NCBI GenBank assembly: GCA_017937685.1 | Contig: JAGBDD010000044.1 | Coordinates: 1 to 33,512, forward strand | DNA: 33,512 bases | Source of the DNA: Thermoguttaceae bacterium | Lineage (GTDB): Bacteria > Planctomycetota > Planctomycetia > Pirellulales > Thermoguttaceae | Direction of reading: 5' to 3' | In this document: positions 1 to 8,450 of the stretch, in pieces | Numbering within the stretch: the first letter of the stretch is position 1 | Layout of the letters: each line of letters begins with the position of its first letter | Translations under genes and position numbers: made by a program | The notes under the pieces: generated by a model | Told to the model about the DNA's origin: nothing | What the model saw: the letters and a program-made list of their open reading frames with translations, nothing else | Database searches by the model: none

Positions 1-100
1 CGACCGCTTGGGGGGCGTCGCGGAACCGTCGCGCCGCTCGACCGCTTGGGGGGCGTCGCGGAACCGTCGCGCCGCTCGACCGCTTGGGGGAGCGTCGCGG
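1..100. repeat. 38-bp tandem repeat, two full copies plus a partial third
   Basis: Copies start at 1, 39 and 77. The first two are identical over 38 bp. The third follows the unit for about 14 bases (CGACCGCTTGGGGG), then gains an A and diverges. There is no variable spacer, so this is a minisatellite rather than CRISPR. The array begins at the window edge and may continue upstream. Confidence 0.85.
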
Positions 101-122
101 GGCGTTTTTCGCCGTTTTTGTC

Positions 123-150
123 AATATGTATTAATGAATATGTATTAATG
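123..150. repeat. 14-bp AT-rich direct duplication
   Basis: AATATGTATTAATG occurs twice head to tail (123-136 and 137-150). It is an AT-rich island in GC-rich surroundings, about 110 bp upstream of the promoter of the first gene. It could be a protein-binding site or a replication slip; the sequence does not decide. Confidence 0.8.
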
Positions 151-260
151 AACGCGTCGAAGCGTTTTCTCGACGGCGGCGGAAAACGGGGCCGGACGGC
201 GAACGCGACGTCGCGGAATCGGCGGTTTTTCTCGTTCGACGTTCGCGATCGAAAAAACGC

Positions 261-289
261 TTGAATCGCCGGGCGTTTCGCGGTAAAAT
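261..289 (+). promoter_or_regulatory. Sigma-70-type promoter
   Basis: TTGAAT at 261-266, a 17-bp spacer and TAAAAT at 284-289. The predicted start near 296 gives a leader of about 150 nt before the gene at 447. Confidence 0.55.
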
Positions 290-446
290 AAACCCGTTCG
301 TCGCGTTCATTGTATAAAAAAAAAGCGATTTCGCAACGAGGGCCGCCAAAATCGCCGAAAAAACGGTCGAAACGCCGAAAAAAGCCGTCGAACGCGGTTA
401 AAATAGCGAAGACGGTGAAAGTAGATGAAATAAGGAGCCGAGAAAA

Positions 447-2825
447 ATGACGTTGAAACGCAATTCGAAAACGCGCCGTTCGCTTCGTTGGGCGACGCTC
501 GCCGGGGCCGCGCTCGCGGTTTCGCCGTTGATTTCGCCGCTTTCGTCGACCCTTGCCGACGAAGCGTCGGTCGAAAAGGGAACGCCGAAAGCGCCCGCTT
601 GGATTCTCAACAACGGTCCGGACGTCGCCGACGCGACCGTCGGGCAAGCGGAACTGCGCGTCGAAGCCGGTTTGACGACGATGCGCGTTCGCGGAACCGA
701 CGCGACGTTTTCGCTCCCGATCGACGAAGACGCTCGATTCGCGGCGGCGGAGCGGCCCTTTTTCGCGTTGCGGTATAAAATCGAGTCCGACAAAAAAGTC
801 GGCGGGATTTTCTTCACAACCGACGAATTGACGGCGCTTTCCGACAAAAGTTACTCGCAGTTCCCGGTCGTTTGCGACGGCGTTTGGCGCGATTTAGTCG
901 TCGATATGCGCTCGTTCCCGCATCAAAATTGGAAGGGCGTCGTTACGTCGTTCCGACTCGACGCGACGAACCCAAGTTCGCCCGGTTCGACGATTTCGCT
1001 CTCCCGACTCGGCTTCTTCCCGAGCGAAGAGGCGGCCAAAGCGTTCCTCGCCGAAGCGAACGACGCGCCCGATTATTCCCGCCCGGCGACCCTCGACGCG
1101 CCGCTGCAAAAGTGCGAAATTCCCGGCGGAACGCTCGCCGACGGTTGGGATCGCGCCGATTACCTTCTGCAAAACGCCGAGGAAGCGCCCCGAACGATCG
1201 CCGCCGGAGCGCGCCCGGAAACGCTTGTCGTCGTTCGAGTTGGAGAAGAAAATAAAGGCGCCGCGCTCCTTTCGTCGACGACGCGGCTCGGCTTTACGAC
1301 GTTCCAAGCGACCGCGCCGGGGCCGTATCGCTTGACCGTTTCGGAGGAGGCCGCGTCGCTAACCGACGTCGCCGGGCGTCCGGACGAACGGGCGATTCGG
1401 TTCGCCGTCGCTCGCGGGTTCTTCGCCGCCGACGAGAAGAACGCGTTCCGCCCCGACGCGCCGACGACCGACGCGGAAAAGGCGGCGCTTTGCGAACGCG
1501 CGGCCGGTTTCGGCGTCGACGTTTCCGGCTTGAAAGCGGCGCTCGCAACGGCGTCGACCCGAGCGCAAGCGGCGGTTTGCGTCGCGGAGGCGGTCGAACG
1601 TTCGCTCGGCGTTTGGGTCGATTCGCCCTTCGACGCCGCGTATTTCGGACGCGAACGGCTCCGAATCGGCGCTTGGGGGAACTTCCGTCCCGGCGACTTT
1701 AACGACGAATATATGCGGACTTACGCCGATTGCGGATTCGACTTTGTAATCGCGATGCCGGGCGTTCCGACGCAAAAACTCCTGCAAACGGCGGCGCGAC
1801 GCGGCGTCGAGGTTTACGTCAACGACGGCGGCTTCGAGAACCCGGAGACCGCGACGGCGGAGTACTGCGATTGGCCGAATTACGGCGGGCATTATATCGT
1901 CGACGAGCCCGGTTCCGACGCTTACGACAAGCTCGCCGCGATCTCGAAGCGGTACTCCGACGCGACCGGCAAAGTCCCGTATATCAACCTCTTGCCGATG
2001 TACGCCAACGACGCGCAGCTGAAATACGGGGCCGGCGCCGCCGCGATCGAGTATTACGACGTCGACCCGAACGTTTACCGCCGTTACTGCGAAGATTTCT
2101 GCAAAAAGTTCGACGTCGATTACATTTGCACCGACATTTACCCGCTCAACTGGGTCGGCGGCAAGAAGGTTACTTACCAAGATTACGTCGAGTCGATCAA
2201 CGCGATCGCGACCGTCGCCCGCGAATACGACAAAGAATTTTGGTGCTTCATTCAAACGTTCGCTTGGACGAACGGCAAGCGCACCCCGACCGAAGCGGAG
2301 TACCGTTGGCAATGTTACTCGATGCTGTCGTTCGGTTGCAAGTGTATTCTTTGCTGGACTTACGCCGGTTATAATCCGAAATTCCCGTCGTTGGTCGACG
2401 TCGCGAGCCGCAAATCGACCGCTTGGTACGAAGCGCGCCCGGTCTTCCAAGAGTTGCGCCGCCTCTCCGACGAATACGTCAAGTACCGCAACGTCGGAGC
2501 GTTTACGCACAACTGCAGCGACGCGACGCCGTATTTGAAAATGAAGAACGAATACAAGGATTTTGAAACGATTCGCGAAATACGTTGCGACGAACCGCTT
2601 CTCGTCGGCTGTTTCGAGCGCAAAGACGGGCCCGGAACGGCGTTCACTTTGGTGAATATGGCCGATTGGCAAGCGAATCGCGGCGCGACGGTTCGGCTGA
2701 AACTCGACGGAACGGCGACCGCTTGGACGCGCGGCGTCCCGACGACGGTCGAGCCGGACGCGGAAGGGTTCGCGAATTTTTATCTCGCGCCGGGCGAAGG
2801 CGTCTTCGTAACGGTCGCGCCGTAA
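447..2825 (+). CDS. Secreted TIM-barrel glycoside hydrolase-like protein
   Basis: A 792-residue exported protein. The N-terminus is a signal peptide: basic MTLKRNSKTRRSLRW, a hydrophobic core, and likely cleavage after STLA near residue 37. Residues ~45-205 look like a beta-sandwich carbohydrate-binding domain. Residues ~395-690 look like a (beta/alpha)8 barrel: it opens with RIGAWGNF, has YIVDEPG with the candidate acid Glu487, then DIYPLNW and FIQTFAWTNG, and a Trp/Cys-rich CILCWTYAGYNP. A C-terminal beta domain ends in LAPGEGVFVTVAP. The DEP and barrel pattern recalls clan GH-A enzymes, but I cannot assign a family or substrate. AAGGAG at 431-436 supports the ATG at 447. It is probably a single-gene unit, with a promoter at 261-289 and a terminator at 2898-2943. 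Polysaccharide breakdown in the envelope or outside the cell is an inference. Confidence 0.85.
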   Translation: MTLKRNSKTRRSLRWATLAGAALAVSPLISPLSSTLADEASVEKGTPKAPAWILNNGPDVADATVGQAELRVEAGLTTMRVRGTDATFSLPIDEDARFAAAERPFFALRYKIESDKKVGGIFFTTDELTALSDKSYSQFPVVCDGVWRDLVVDMRSFPHQNWKGVVTSFRLDATNPSSPGSTISLSRLGFFPSEEAAKAFLAEANDAPDYSRPATLDAPLQKCEIPGGTLADGWDRADYLLQNAEEAPRTIAAGARPETLVVVRVGEENKGAALLSSTTRLGFTTFQATAPGPYRLTVSEEAASLTDVAGRPDERAIRFAVARGFFAADEKNAFRPDAPTTDAEKAALCERAAGFGVDVSGLKAALATASTRAQAAVCVAEAVERSLGVWVDSPFDAAYFGRERLRIGAWGNFRPGDFNDEYMRTYADCGFDFVIAMPGVPTQKLLQTAARRGVEVYVNDGGFENPETATAEYCDWPNYGGHYIVDEPGSDAYDKLAAISKRYSDATGKVPYINLLPMYANDAQLKYGAGAAAIEYYDVDPNVYRRYCEDFCKKFDVDYICTDIYPLNWVGGKKVTYQDYVESINAIATVAREYDKEFWCFIQTFAWTNGKRTPTEAEYRWQCYSMLSFGCKCILCWTYAGYNPKFPSLVDVASRKSTAWYEARPVFQELRRLSDEYVKYRNVGAFTHNCSDATPYLKMKNEYKDFETIREIRCDEPLLVGCFERKDGPGTAFTLVNMADWQANRGATVRLKLDGTATAWTRGVPTTVEPDAEGFANFYLAPGEGVFVTVAP

Positions 2826-2897
2826 AATCAGCGAACCGGGCGGTTTGCGCGGTTTGAAGAAACGGCGTAAACCGCTTCGACGGTTGAAAATCGGCGA

Positions 2898-2943
2898 AAC
2901 GGCGAAACGACGCGATCTTTGACGGCGGCGTTTCGCCGTTTTT
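2898..2943 (+). terminator. Intrinsic terminator after the glycosidase-like gene
   Basis: A perfect 12-bp stem (AACGGCGAAACG at 2898-2909 with CGTTTCGCCGTT at 2929-2940), a 19-nt loop and a short T run ending at 2943. It lies 73 bp after the stop codon. Confidence 0.7.
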
Positions 2944-3142
2944 GCGTTGGGGCGGCGCTTTGACGCTTGCTTGGGGGAACGCCCCCTCGGAGGGCGTCGT
3001 CCGCTTAAATTGCTCGAACTTGGAACTTGTTCCGCTTAACGTTTTGGGGCGGTTCGGCAACGTTCCGGCGAACCGCTTGGAGCGCTTGCGATTCTCCGCC
3101 GAACGTTCTTTGAGCGTGCGGTTTCGTTCGCTTAACGGCCCC

Positions 3143-3171
3143 TTGACGGCGGCGGCAAGCGCGTCTATAAT
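3143..3171 (+). promoter_or_regulatory. Strong sigma-70-type promoter for the DNA methyltransferase
   Basis: TTGACG at 3143-3148, exactly 17 bp, then a consensus TATAAT at 3166-3171. The predicted start near 3178 gives a ~65-nt leader. The rest of the gap 2826-3243 holds only the upstream terminator and no gene that I can support. Confidence 0.75.
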
Positions 3172-3243
3172 CGGGGGATTGAACGGCGCGAACGTTGGTA
3201 GCGCCGCGGGAAGCGTCGAAAAAACGGAGAAAAACGGAAAACG

Positions 3244-4167
3244 ATGAGAACGGTCGATTTGTTCGCCGGGTGCGGCGGTTTGTCGTTAGGTTTTGCGCGG
3301 CAAGGGTTTAACGTCGTCGGCGCGTTCGAGTTTTGGCCGACCGCCGCGGCGTGTTACCGGGCGAACTTCGACCATCCGGTTTCCGAAACCGATTTGTCCG
3401 ACGTCGACGCGGCGGTCGCCGAGATTCGCGCTTTTGAGCCGGAGCTGATTATCGGCGGGCCGCCTTGCCAAGATTTTTCGCAGGCCGGGAAACGGGTCGA
3501 AGCGGAGCGCGCCAACTTGACCGAGTGTTTCGCTCGCGTCGTTTCGGAGATTCGCCCGCGCTGCTTCGCGATGGAAAACGTCGAGCGGGCCCGACTCAGC
3601 AAGGCGTTCGCGATGGCGCGCAAACTCTTTAAAGACGCGGGATACGGGCTGACGGAAGTCGTTCTCGACGCGAGCCGTTGCGGAGCGCCGCAGAAACGCA
3701 AGCGCTTCGTTTGCTTGGGGATTCAAGGCGTCGCCGACGGGTTCGCGACCGAAATTATCGAGTCGCGCCTCTCGAAAACGCCGACGACGGTGCGCGATTA
3801 TTTCGGCGAATCGCTACCGTTCGAGTATTATTATCGGCACCCGCGGAATTACAACCGTCGCGCCGTTTTTTCGGTCGACGAACCGGCGCCGACGATGCGC
3901 GGCGTCAACCGACCCGTTCCGAAGGGGTATCCCGGCCACCCGAACGACGCTTGCTCTCTTGCCGAGCGACCGGAAATTCGGGCGCTGACGACCGTCGAAC
4001 GCGCGCAAATTCAGACGTTTCCGGTCGATTTCCGTTGGGTCGGGACGAAAACCGACGCGGAGCAGATGATCGGGAACGCCGTTCCGGTCAAGTTGGGCGA
4101 GTTCGTCGCCGAAACGCTCCGACTCGCGCTCGAAAAAGCGGAGAACGCGGGAAAAACGGCGGAATAG
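3244..4167 (+). CDS. DNA (cytosine-5-)-methyltransferase, solitary
   Basis: A 307-residue enzyme that transfers methyl from S-adenosylmethionine to C5 of cytosine. Family motifs appear in order: motif I DLFAGCGGLSLGF (residues 5-17), motif IV GGPPCQDFSQAG with catalytic Cys75, motif VI MENV (110-113), motif VIII QKRKRF (150-155), a short target-recognition region containing PTMRGVNRP, and the C-terminal IGNAVPVKLGEF of motif X. It appears complete and intact, at the short end for the family. No restriction endonuclease, Vsr nuclease or specificity subunit lies on either side: a carbohydrate enzyme is upstream and glnS is convergent downstream. It may therefore be an orphan, regulatory or protective methylase. 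The start is the ATG 4 bases after a GGAAAA tract (weak SD). The recognition sequence cannot be read from the protein. Confidence 0.95.
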   Translation: MRTVDLFAGCGGLSLGFARQGFNVVGAFEFWPTAAACYRANFDHPVSETDLSDVDAAVAEIRAFEPELIIGGPPCQDFSQAGKRVEAERANLTECFARVVSEIRPRCFAMENVERARLSKAFAMARKLFKDAGYGLTEVVLDASRCGAPQKRKRFVCLGIQGVADGFATEIIESRLSKTPTTVRDYFGESLPFEYYYRHPRNYNRRAVFSVDEPAPTMRGVNRPVPKGYPGHPNDACSLAERPEIRALTTVERAQIQTFPVDFRWVGTKTDAEQMIGNAVPVKLGEFVAETLRLALEKAENAGKTAE

Positions 4168-4203
4168 GAAAATCGCGCCAACTTTGACGGCGTTCGCGCT
4201 TTT

Positions 4204-4490
4204 GAAATTGGAACGAACGCGCGGACTTTAACGGCGAAAATAACGCCGCGTCGATTTCCGGGAAGCGGGAAGGGCGCGGCGTTTTTTTTGAGTTGAAATT
4301 GCGAAAGACGCGCAAAGTTTGACGACGGAAGACGGAGGCCCGCGTCGATATTTCCGAGAAAACGGGAAGGGCGCGGCGTTTTTTTTGACTTGAAATTGCA
4401 AAAGACGCGCAAACTTTAACGGCGGCAAGAAACGCGAAAGCCGGCGTCGCGCTCGGTTCCGACGAAGGAACGGGCGCGGCGTCGGTTCGT
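4204..4490. repeat. Three degenerate ~95-bp tandem units with terminator-like cores
   Basis: Units start at GAAATTG at 4204, 4295 and 4392 (91, 97 and about 98 bp). Each has GAAATTGNNAANACGCGC near its start, then ACTTTAACGGCG or AGTTTGACGACG, and a GGGAAGGGCGCGGCG-type 3' part. In the first two units that part is followed by eight Ts. The units fill the gap between the convergent methyltransferase and glnS genes, and no gene is visible here. Confidence 0.8.
4242..4289 (+). terminator. Intrinsic terminator of the methyltransferase gene
   Basis: AACGCCGCG (4242-4250) pairs perfectly with CGCGGCGTT (4275-4283), followed by eight Ts (4282-4289). A weaker copy of the same element ends in eight Ts at 4379-4386. 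Confidence 0.7.
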
Positions 4491-4547
4491 TTTTCGACGT
4501 TTTCGCGTCTTTGTTAACGCTTTTTTAACGCGGTTTAATAATTCGCG

Positions 4548-6263
4548 TTACTTTTTCGCGATTTTGCTCCAAGAATCGCGCAGCGACGCGGCGCGGTTGA
4601 AGACCGGTTTTTCCGGCGTCGACGCTTTGTCGAGCGCGAAATAACCGACGCGTTCAAATTGGTAACGCTCGTCGAGCGTCGCGTCGGCGAGAGCCGGTTC
4701 CAGCTTCGCGTTTTCGATGACGGTCAACGAATCGGCGTTGAGGTAATCTTTGTAATCGCCGGTATTTTGCGGGTCGTCCGGGTTCGGAACGCTAAATAAA
4801 CGGTCGTAAAGGCGGACTTCGGCGTTCAGCGCCGTCGCCGCGTCAACCCAGTGAATCGTCCCTTGGACTTTGCGCCCGTCCGCGCTTTGACCGCCGCGCG
4901 TTTCCGGGTCGTAATCGCAGTGAACTTCGACGACGTTCCCGTCCGCGTCCTTGACGCAGTTTTTGCACGTAACGTAGTAAGCGTAACGCAAACGCACCTC
5001 TTTGCCCGGCGTCAAGCGGAAATACTTCTTCGGCGCGTCTTCCATAAAGTCGTCGCGCTCGATGTAAAGCGTTTTCGAGAACGGGACTTCGCGCGTTCCG
5101 TCCGCTTCGTTTTCCGGGTTGTTGACGGCGGTCAGCGTCTCCGTTTGGCCCTCCGGATAGTTGTCGATAACCAGTTTGATCGGGTTCAGCACCGCCATTC
5201 GACGGAGCGCCGACTTATTGAGGACTTCGCGGAGGCTGTTTTCGAGGACGGTCGCTTCGATCGTGCTGTTGAACTTCGCGACGCCGATCGTTTGGCAGAA
5301 GAGACGAATCGCTTCCGGCGTGTAACCGCGGCGGCGGAGCCCGCAAATCGTCGGCATGCGCGGGTCGTCCCAACCGGCGACGTAACCGCCCTTGACGAGT
5401 TCGATCAGCTTGCGCTTGCTCATCACCGCGTAAGTCAGGTTCAGGCGCGCGAACTCGATTTGTTGCGGACGATAAACGCCGAGTTCGTTCAGGAACCATT
5501 CGTAAAGCGGACGGTGATGCTCGAATTCGAGCGTGCAAATCGAGTGCGTGATCCCTTCGATCGAGTCTTCGAGACCGTGCGCCCAGTCGTACATCGGGTA
5601 GATGTTCCACTTCGTCCCTTGACGGTGGTGCGGCGCGCGGACGATGCGGTACATCACCGGGTCGCGCATATTGAAGTTCGGCGACGCCATATCGATTTTA
5701 GCGCGGAGCGTTTTCGAGCCGTCCGGGAATTCGCCGTCGCGCATCCGTTGGAAGAGGTCGAGGTTTTCTTCGACGGAGCGGTCGCGCCAAGGGCTCGGTT
5801 TGCCCGGCTCGGTCGGCGTGCCGCGGGTTTCGCGGATTTGGTCGGCGGTCAGGTCGCAAACGTAAGCCTTCCCCTTCTTAATGAGTTGGACGGCGTACTC
5901 GTACATTTGCTCGAAGTAGTCCGACGCGAAGAAGAGGCGGTCTTCCCAATTCGCGCCGAGCCAAGCGACGTCTTCCTTGATCGATTCGACGTACTCGACG
6001 TCTTCCTTCGCCGGGTTCGTGTCGTCGAAACGGAGGTTGAAGAGGCCGCCGTACTGCTTAGCCAAACCGGAGTTTAAAACGATCGACTTCGCGTGTCCGA
6101 TGTGCAGGTAGCCGTTCGGTTCCGGGGGAAAACGGGTGTGAACGCGGTTTCCGAACTTGCCGGAGCGATTGTCTTCTTCGATGATTTGCTCGATGAAGTG
6201 GAGCGAACGGGCCTTTTCCGGGGCGGCGTTCGGGTCGAGATTTTCCGGGTTTTGCGTCGTCAT
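4548..6263 (-). CDS. glnS: Glutaminyl-tRNA synthetase
   Basis: A 571-residue class I aminoacyl-tRNA synthetase that charges tRNA-Gln directly. The HIGH signature sits in [12 protein letters not shown] (HIGH at residues 54-57), and the KMSKS-like loop is VMSKRK near residue 270. GlnRS-type features include RFDDTNP and the [12 protein letters not shown] segment, and the C-terminal anticodon-binding beta-barrels run from about residue 345 to the end. The length is close to the bacterial norm of ~550. It lacks an added C-terminal YqeY-type domain. The start is the ATG at 6263, with AAGGAG seven bases upstream. It lies downstream of the homocysteine methyltransferase gene on the same strand (148-bp gap) and converges on the methyltransferase. 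A full-length GlnRS suggests that the Gln-tRNA amidotransferase route is not the only one used; that is an inference. Confidence 0.97.
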   Translation of the reverse strand: MTTQNPENLDPNAAPEKARSLHFIEQIIEEDNRSGKFGNRVHTRFPPEPNGYLHIGHAKSIVLNSGLAKQYGGLFNLRFDDTNPAKEDVEYVESIKEDVAWLGANWEDRLFFASDYFEQMYEYAVQLIKKGKAYVCDLTADQIRETRGTPTEPGKPSPWRDRSVEENLDLFQRMRDGEFPDGSKTLRAKIDMASPNFNMRDPVMYRIVRAPHHRQGTKWNIYPMYDWAHGLEDSIEGITHSICTLEFEHHRPLYEWFLNELGVYRPQQIEFARLNLTYAVMSKRKLIELVKGGYVAGWDDPRMPTICGLRRRGYTPEAIRLFCQTIGVAKFNSTIEATVLENSLREVLNKSALRRMAVLNPIKLVIDNYPEGQTETLTAVNNPENEADGTREVPFSKTLYIERDDFMEDAPKKYFRLTPGKEVRLRYAYYVTCKNCVKDADGNVVEVHCDYDPETRGGQSADGRKVQGTIHWVDAATALNAEVRLYDRLFSVPNPDDPQNTGDYKDYLNADSLTVIENAKLEPALADATLDERYQFERVGYFALDKASTPEKPVFNRAASLRDSWSKIAKK

Positions 6264-6411
6264 GCGATGACTCCTTCGCGCCGTCGAGGCGGGGCGATTG
6301 GGGCTTTGAGCCGGTTGAAATAGGGGATTTCGGTTGAGTTTAAGGAAAGGGGAAGGGCGTTCGAGGAGCGGCGTTTAACGCGTCGACGCTCCGTTCGAAC
6401 GGCGGCAAACG

Positions 6412-7302
6412 TCAACGAGCGTCGAGCGCGGCGCGGACGGCGGCGATGAACGCCGGGTTCGAACCGCAGCAACCGCCGACAAAGGACGCGCCCTCGGCGA
6501 CGACTTTCAACGCTTCGGCGGCGAAACCTTCCGGCGTTTGGTCGTAAACGGTCGCGCCGTCGACCATTTTCGGAAGGCCGGCGTTCCCCTTCATCCAAAG
6601 CGGGAGCGTCGTAACGGCTTTCATTCGCGAACAAATCTCGACGAACGTTTCGATTCCGCGTCCGCAGTTCGAGCCGACCGCGTCCGCGCCCGCTTCCTCC
6701 GCCGCTTGAGCGAACGACTCCGGCGTCGCGCCCATCATCGTGCGGTCTTTTTTCTTGCCGCTGTCGAACGTGCCGGACGCGACGACGAGAAGACCGAGCG
6801 ACTTGGCCGCCTTGACCGCGAGCGCCATTTCTTGCGGATCGCTCGACGTTTCGACGACGACGCCGTCCGCGCCGCCCGCTTTTTGCGCTTCGATCTGCTC
6901 GACGAACGCGGCGTAAACCTCTTCCGGCGAAACGTCGCCAAGCGCGAGCATAACGCCGGTCGGGCCGACCGACGCGAGAACGCGAACCTTGCGCCCGGTC
7001 GCTTCCGCCGCCGCTTCTTTCGACAATTCGACGCCGCGACGGTTGATCTCCGCGACTTTGTCGGCGGCGCCGTGATTCGCCAAAACGAAACGCGACGAGC
7101 CGAACGTGTTCGTCAAAATAATATCGGAACCGGCGTCGACGTAAGATTTCGCGACCGCCTTCACCGCGTCCGGGTTTTCGAGGTTCCAAAGGTCGGGGTG
7201 CGCGCCGAGCGGGAGACCGCGTTTTTGAAACTCCGTTCCCCAACCGCCGTCGATCAGGAGCGGGCCGTTGGACAGCCAGTTTTGCAGCGTTTCGTTTTGC
7301 AT
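6412..7302 (-). CDS. Homocysteine S-methyltransferase family protein
   Basis: A 296-residue single-domain TIM-barrel methyltransferase of the homocysteine-binding (Pfam S-methyl_trans) type. The N-terminus has LLIDGGWGTEFQKRG, where the family has DGAMGTxLQ. The zinc-ligand cysteines are visible: GSNCG near residue 209 and the pair in GGCCGSNP near residue 275. TNTFGSSR, VGPTG and TSSDPQEM follow family blocks. It matches the first module of MetH without cobalamin, folate or activation domains, so it would need another methyl donor protein or a small-molecule donor (betaine, S-methylmethionine or a corrinoid protein). The donor cannot be read here. The start is the ATG at 7302 behind GAAAAGG. 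Its neighbour glnS does not explain its role. Confidence 0.9.
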   Translation of the reverse strand: MQNETLQNWLSNGPLLIDGGWGTEFQKRGLPLGAHPDLWNLENPDAVKAVAKSYVDAGSDIILTNTFGSSRFVLANHGAADKVAEINRRGVELSKEAAAEATGRKVRVLASVGPTGVMLALGDVSPEEVYAAFVEQIEAQKAGGADGVVVETSSDPQEMALAVKAAKSLGLLVVASGTFDSGKKKDRTMMGATPESFAQAAEEAGADAVGSNCGRGIETFVEICSRMKAVTTLPLWMKGNAGLPKMVDGATVYDQTPEGFAAEALKVVAEGASFVGGCCGSNPAFIAAVRAALDAR

Positions 7303-7470
7303 CGGGATTGCCTTTTCTTGTTCGCGAGCGTCGCGGTCGTTCGGCGCGTCGTCGCCTTGTCGTCAAAATTTTGTCGATATTAATATAAGGGGAAAACGGC
7401 GTCTCGGTCGAGCGCGGCGGACGGAACGGGGAACGCGAAAAGCGTCGGCTTCGTTGCGCGAACTCGACGG

Positions 7471-7497
7471 AATATCCTTATTATAACGTTTTGTCAA
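7471..7497 (-). promoter_or_regulatory. Possible promoter for the homocysteine methyltransferase gene
   Basis: On the minus strand, a consensus TTGACA (7497-7492) is followed after 15 bp by GATATT (7476-7471). A TATAAT at 7485-7480 overlaps the spacer but lacks a good -35. The leader would be about 160 nt. I saw no recognisable SAM riboswitch core in it. Confidence 0.35.
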
Positions 7498-7508
7498 GAA
7501 AGCAAAGG

Positions 7509-7536
7509 AGGGACTTCTTTTTTTGAAGAAATCCCT
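7509..7536 (-). terminator. Weak terminator-like hairpin after the lipoprotein gene
   Basis: AGGGACTTC (7509-7517) can pair with GAAG...TCCCT (7525-7536) with a 3-nt bulge. On the minus strand the stem is followed by pyrimidine-rich CTCCTTTGCTTTCTTG. Confidence 0.3.
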
Positions 7537-7565
7537 TCGCGTTCGCGCCGTCGAGACGATTGGGT

Positions 7566-8450
7566 TCAATAAACGCCGACGCTGCCGGGGGCGAAACCGC
7601 CGCTCGTCGTTTGCGGTTGATATTGGACGCCGGAGTAAGCGTCTTGCGGCGCGGCGGTCGGCGCGGTTTGCGGAGCCGGTTCGAAGTTTTGCGCGACGAA
7701 AGTCGGTTGCGCCGGAGCGACTGGGAAAGCGTTCGGGTCGACGACCGGGAAGTCGCTTTGCGGGGCGACCGGAGCGTTTTGCGCCGTCGGGAAGGCGTTC
7801 GGGTCGACGGTCGGGAAGTCGTTTTGCGGAGCGACCGGGGCGTTTTGCGCGGCGACGTTGAACGACGAATGAACGACCGCGTTCGGGTCGACGGTCGGGA
7901 AGTCGTTTTGCGGAGCGACCGGGGCGTTTTGCGCCGTCGGCGTCGGGACGTAAGGCGCGGTCGCGGCGTATTGTTGCGCGGCGTTCGGCGCTTGATAAGA
8001 TTGCGTCGTCGGATTTTGAGCCGTTTGGAAGGCGTCGGCGCTTTGATAATTTTGGCTGTAATCGGGCGTTTTGAAACTTTGCGTCGGTTCCGGCGGCAAG
8101 TTCGCGGTCAAAGCGTTCGGAGCGTTCGAGGGCGAATTTTGCGCGAGCGCGACGTCTTCCGACTTTTGAGCGAGTTTCGGCGTTTCGTCGGCTTCGTACT
8201 TGCCTTTTTGAGCGAGCGATTTCTCGTCGTCGACTTTTTTCGGGGACGCGTCGCCGACCGTGTAATTTTCCGGCGGCGGCGTTAAATCGTCCAATTCGTC
8301 GAGTTCGCTCGGCGTGTCGACGTCGGTCGCTTTCGGCGCTTTCGAGAACGGATTCCCCATTTTCCAACCCGAACGACAGCCGGTCGACGCGACGAGCGCG
8401 ACGGCGAGCGCGGCAACGACGAAAATTCGGGCGTCGAACTTATTTTTCAT
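7566..8450 (-). CDS. Repeat-containing lipoprotein, Pro/Gln/Ala-rich
   Basis: A 294-residue predicted lipoprotein of unknown function. The signal peptide runs through a hydrophobic stretch (RIFVVAALAVALVA) to the lipobox ASTGC, giving a mature N-terminal Cys in CRSGWKMGNPFSK. The rest is low-complexity and probably disordered. Residues ~35-100 are acidic and Lys-rich. A Gln/Ala/Pro/Asn-rich part follows, with three near-identical copies of a block reading AQNAPVAPQNDFPTVDPNA (the last with S and V changes) around residues 170-240. No enzymatic motif is visible. The start ATG at 8450 has AAAGGAAG nine bases upstream, and the leader is AT-rich. An envelope spacer or anchor role would fit but is a guess. 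The similar C-terminal repeats suggest recent expansion by slippage. Confidence 0.85.
   Translation of the reverse strand: MKNKFDARIFVVAALAVALVASTGCRSGWKMGNPFSKAPKATDVDTPSELDELDDLTPPPENYTVGDASPKKVDDEKSLAQKGKYEADETPKLAQKSEDVALAQNSPSNAPNALTANLPPEPTQSFKTPDYSQNYQSADAFQTAQNPTTQSYQAPNAAQQYAATAPYVPTPTAQNAPVAPQNDFPTVDPNAVVHSSFNVAAQNAPVAPQNDFPTVDPNAFPTAQNAPVAPQSDFPVVDPNAFPVAPAQPTFVAQNFEPAPQTAPTAAPQDAYSGVQYQPQTTSGGFAPGSVGVY

Noticed and set aside
1-100. CRISPR array at the left edge
   Set aside because: The units are directly abutting and identical with no variable spacers, and no cas gene is present.
2942-3247. 101-codon frame running into the methyltransferase start
   Set aside because: It spans the methyltransferase promoter and has no SD. 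It is probably a chance frame.
4851-6077. 408-codon plus-strand frame across glnS
   Set aside because: It lies wholly inside an unambiguous GlnRS gene. Its Arg/Val-rich product matches no fold.
6260-7366. 368-codon Arg-rich minus frame over the homocysteine methyltransferase gene
   Set aside because: It is a shifted reading of the real gene; about a third of residues are Arg.
7303-7470. SAM or cobalamin riboswitch before the homocysteine methyltransferase gene
   Set aside because: I looked for the conserved core sequences in the minus-strand leader and saw none.
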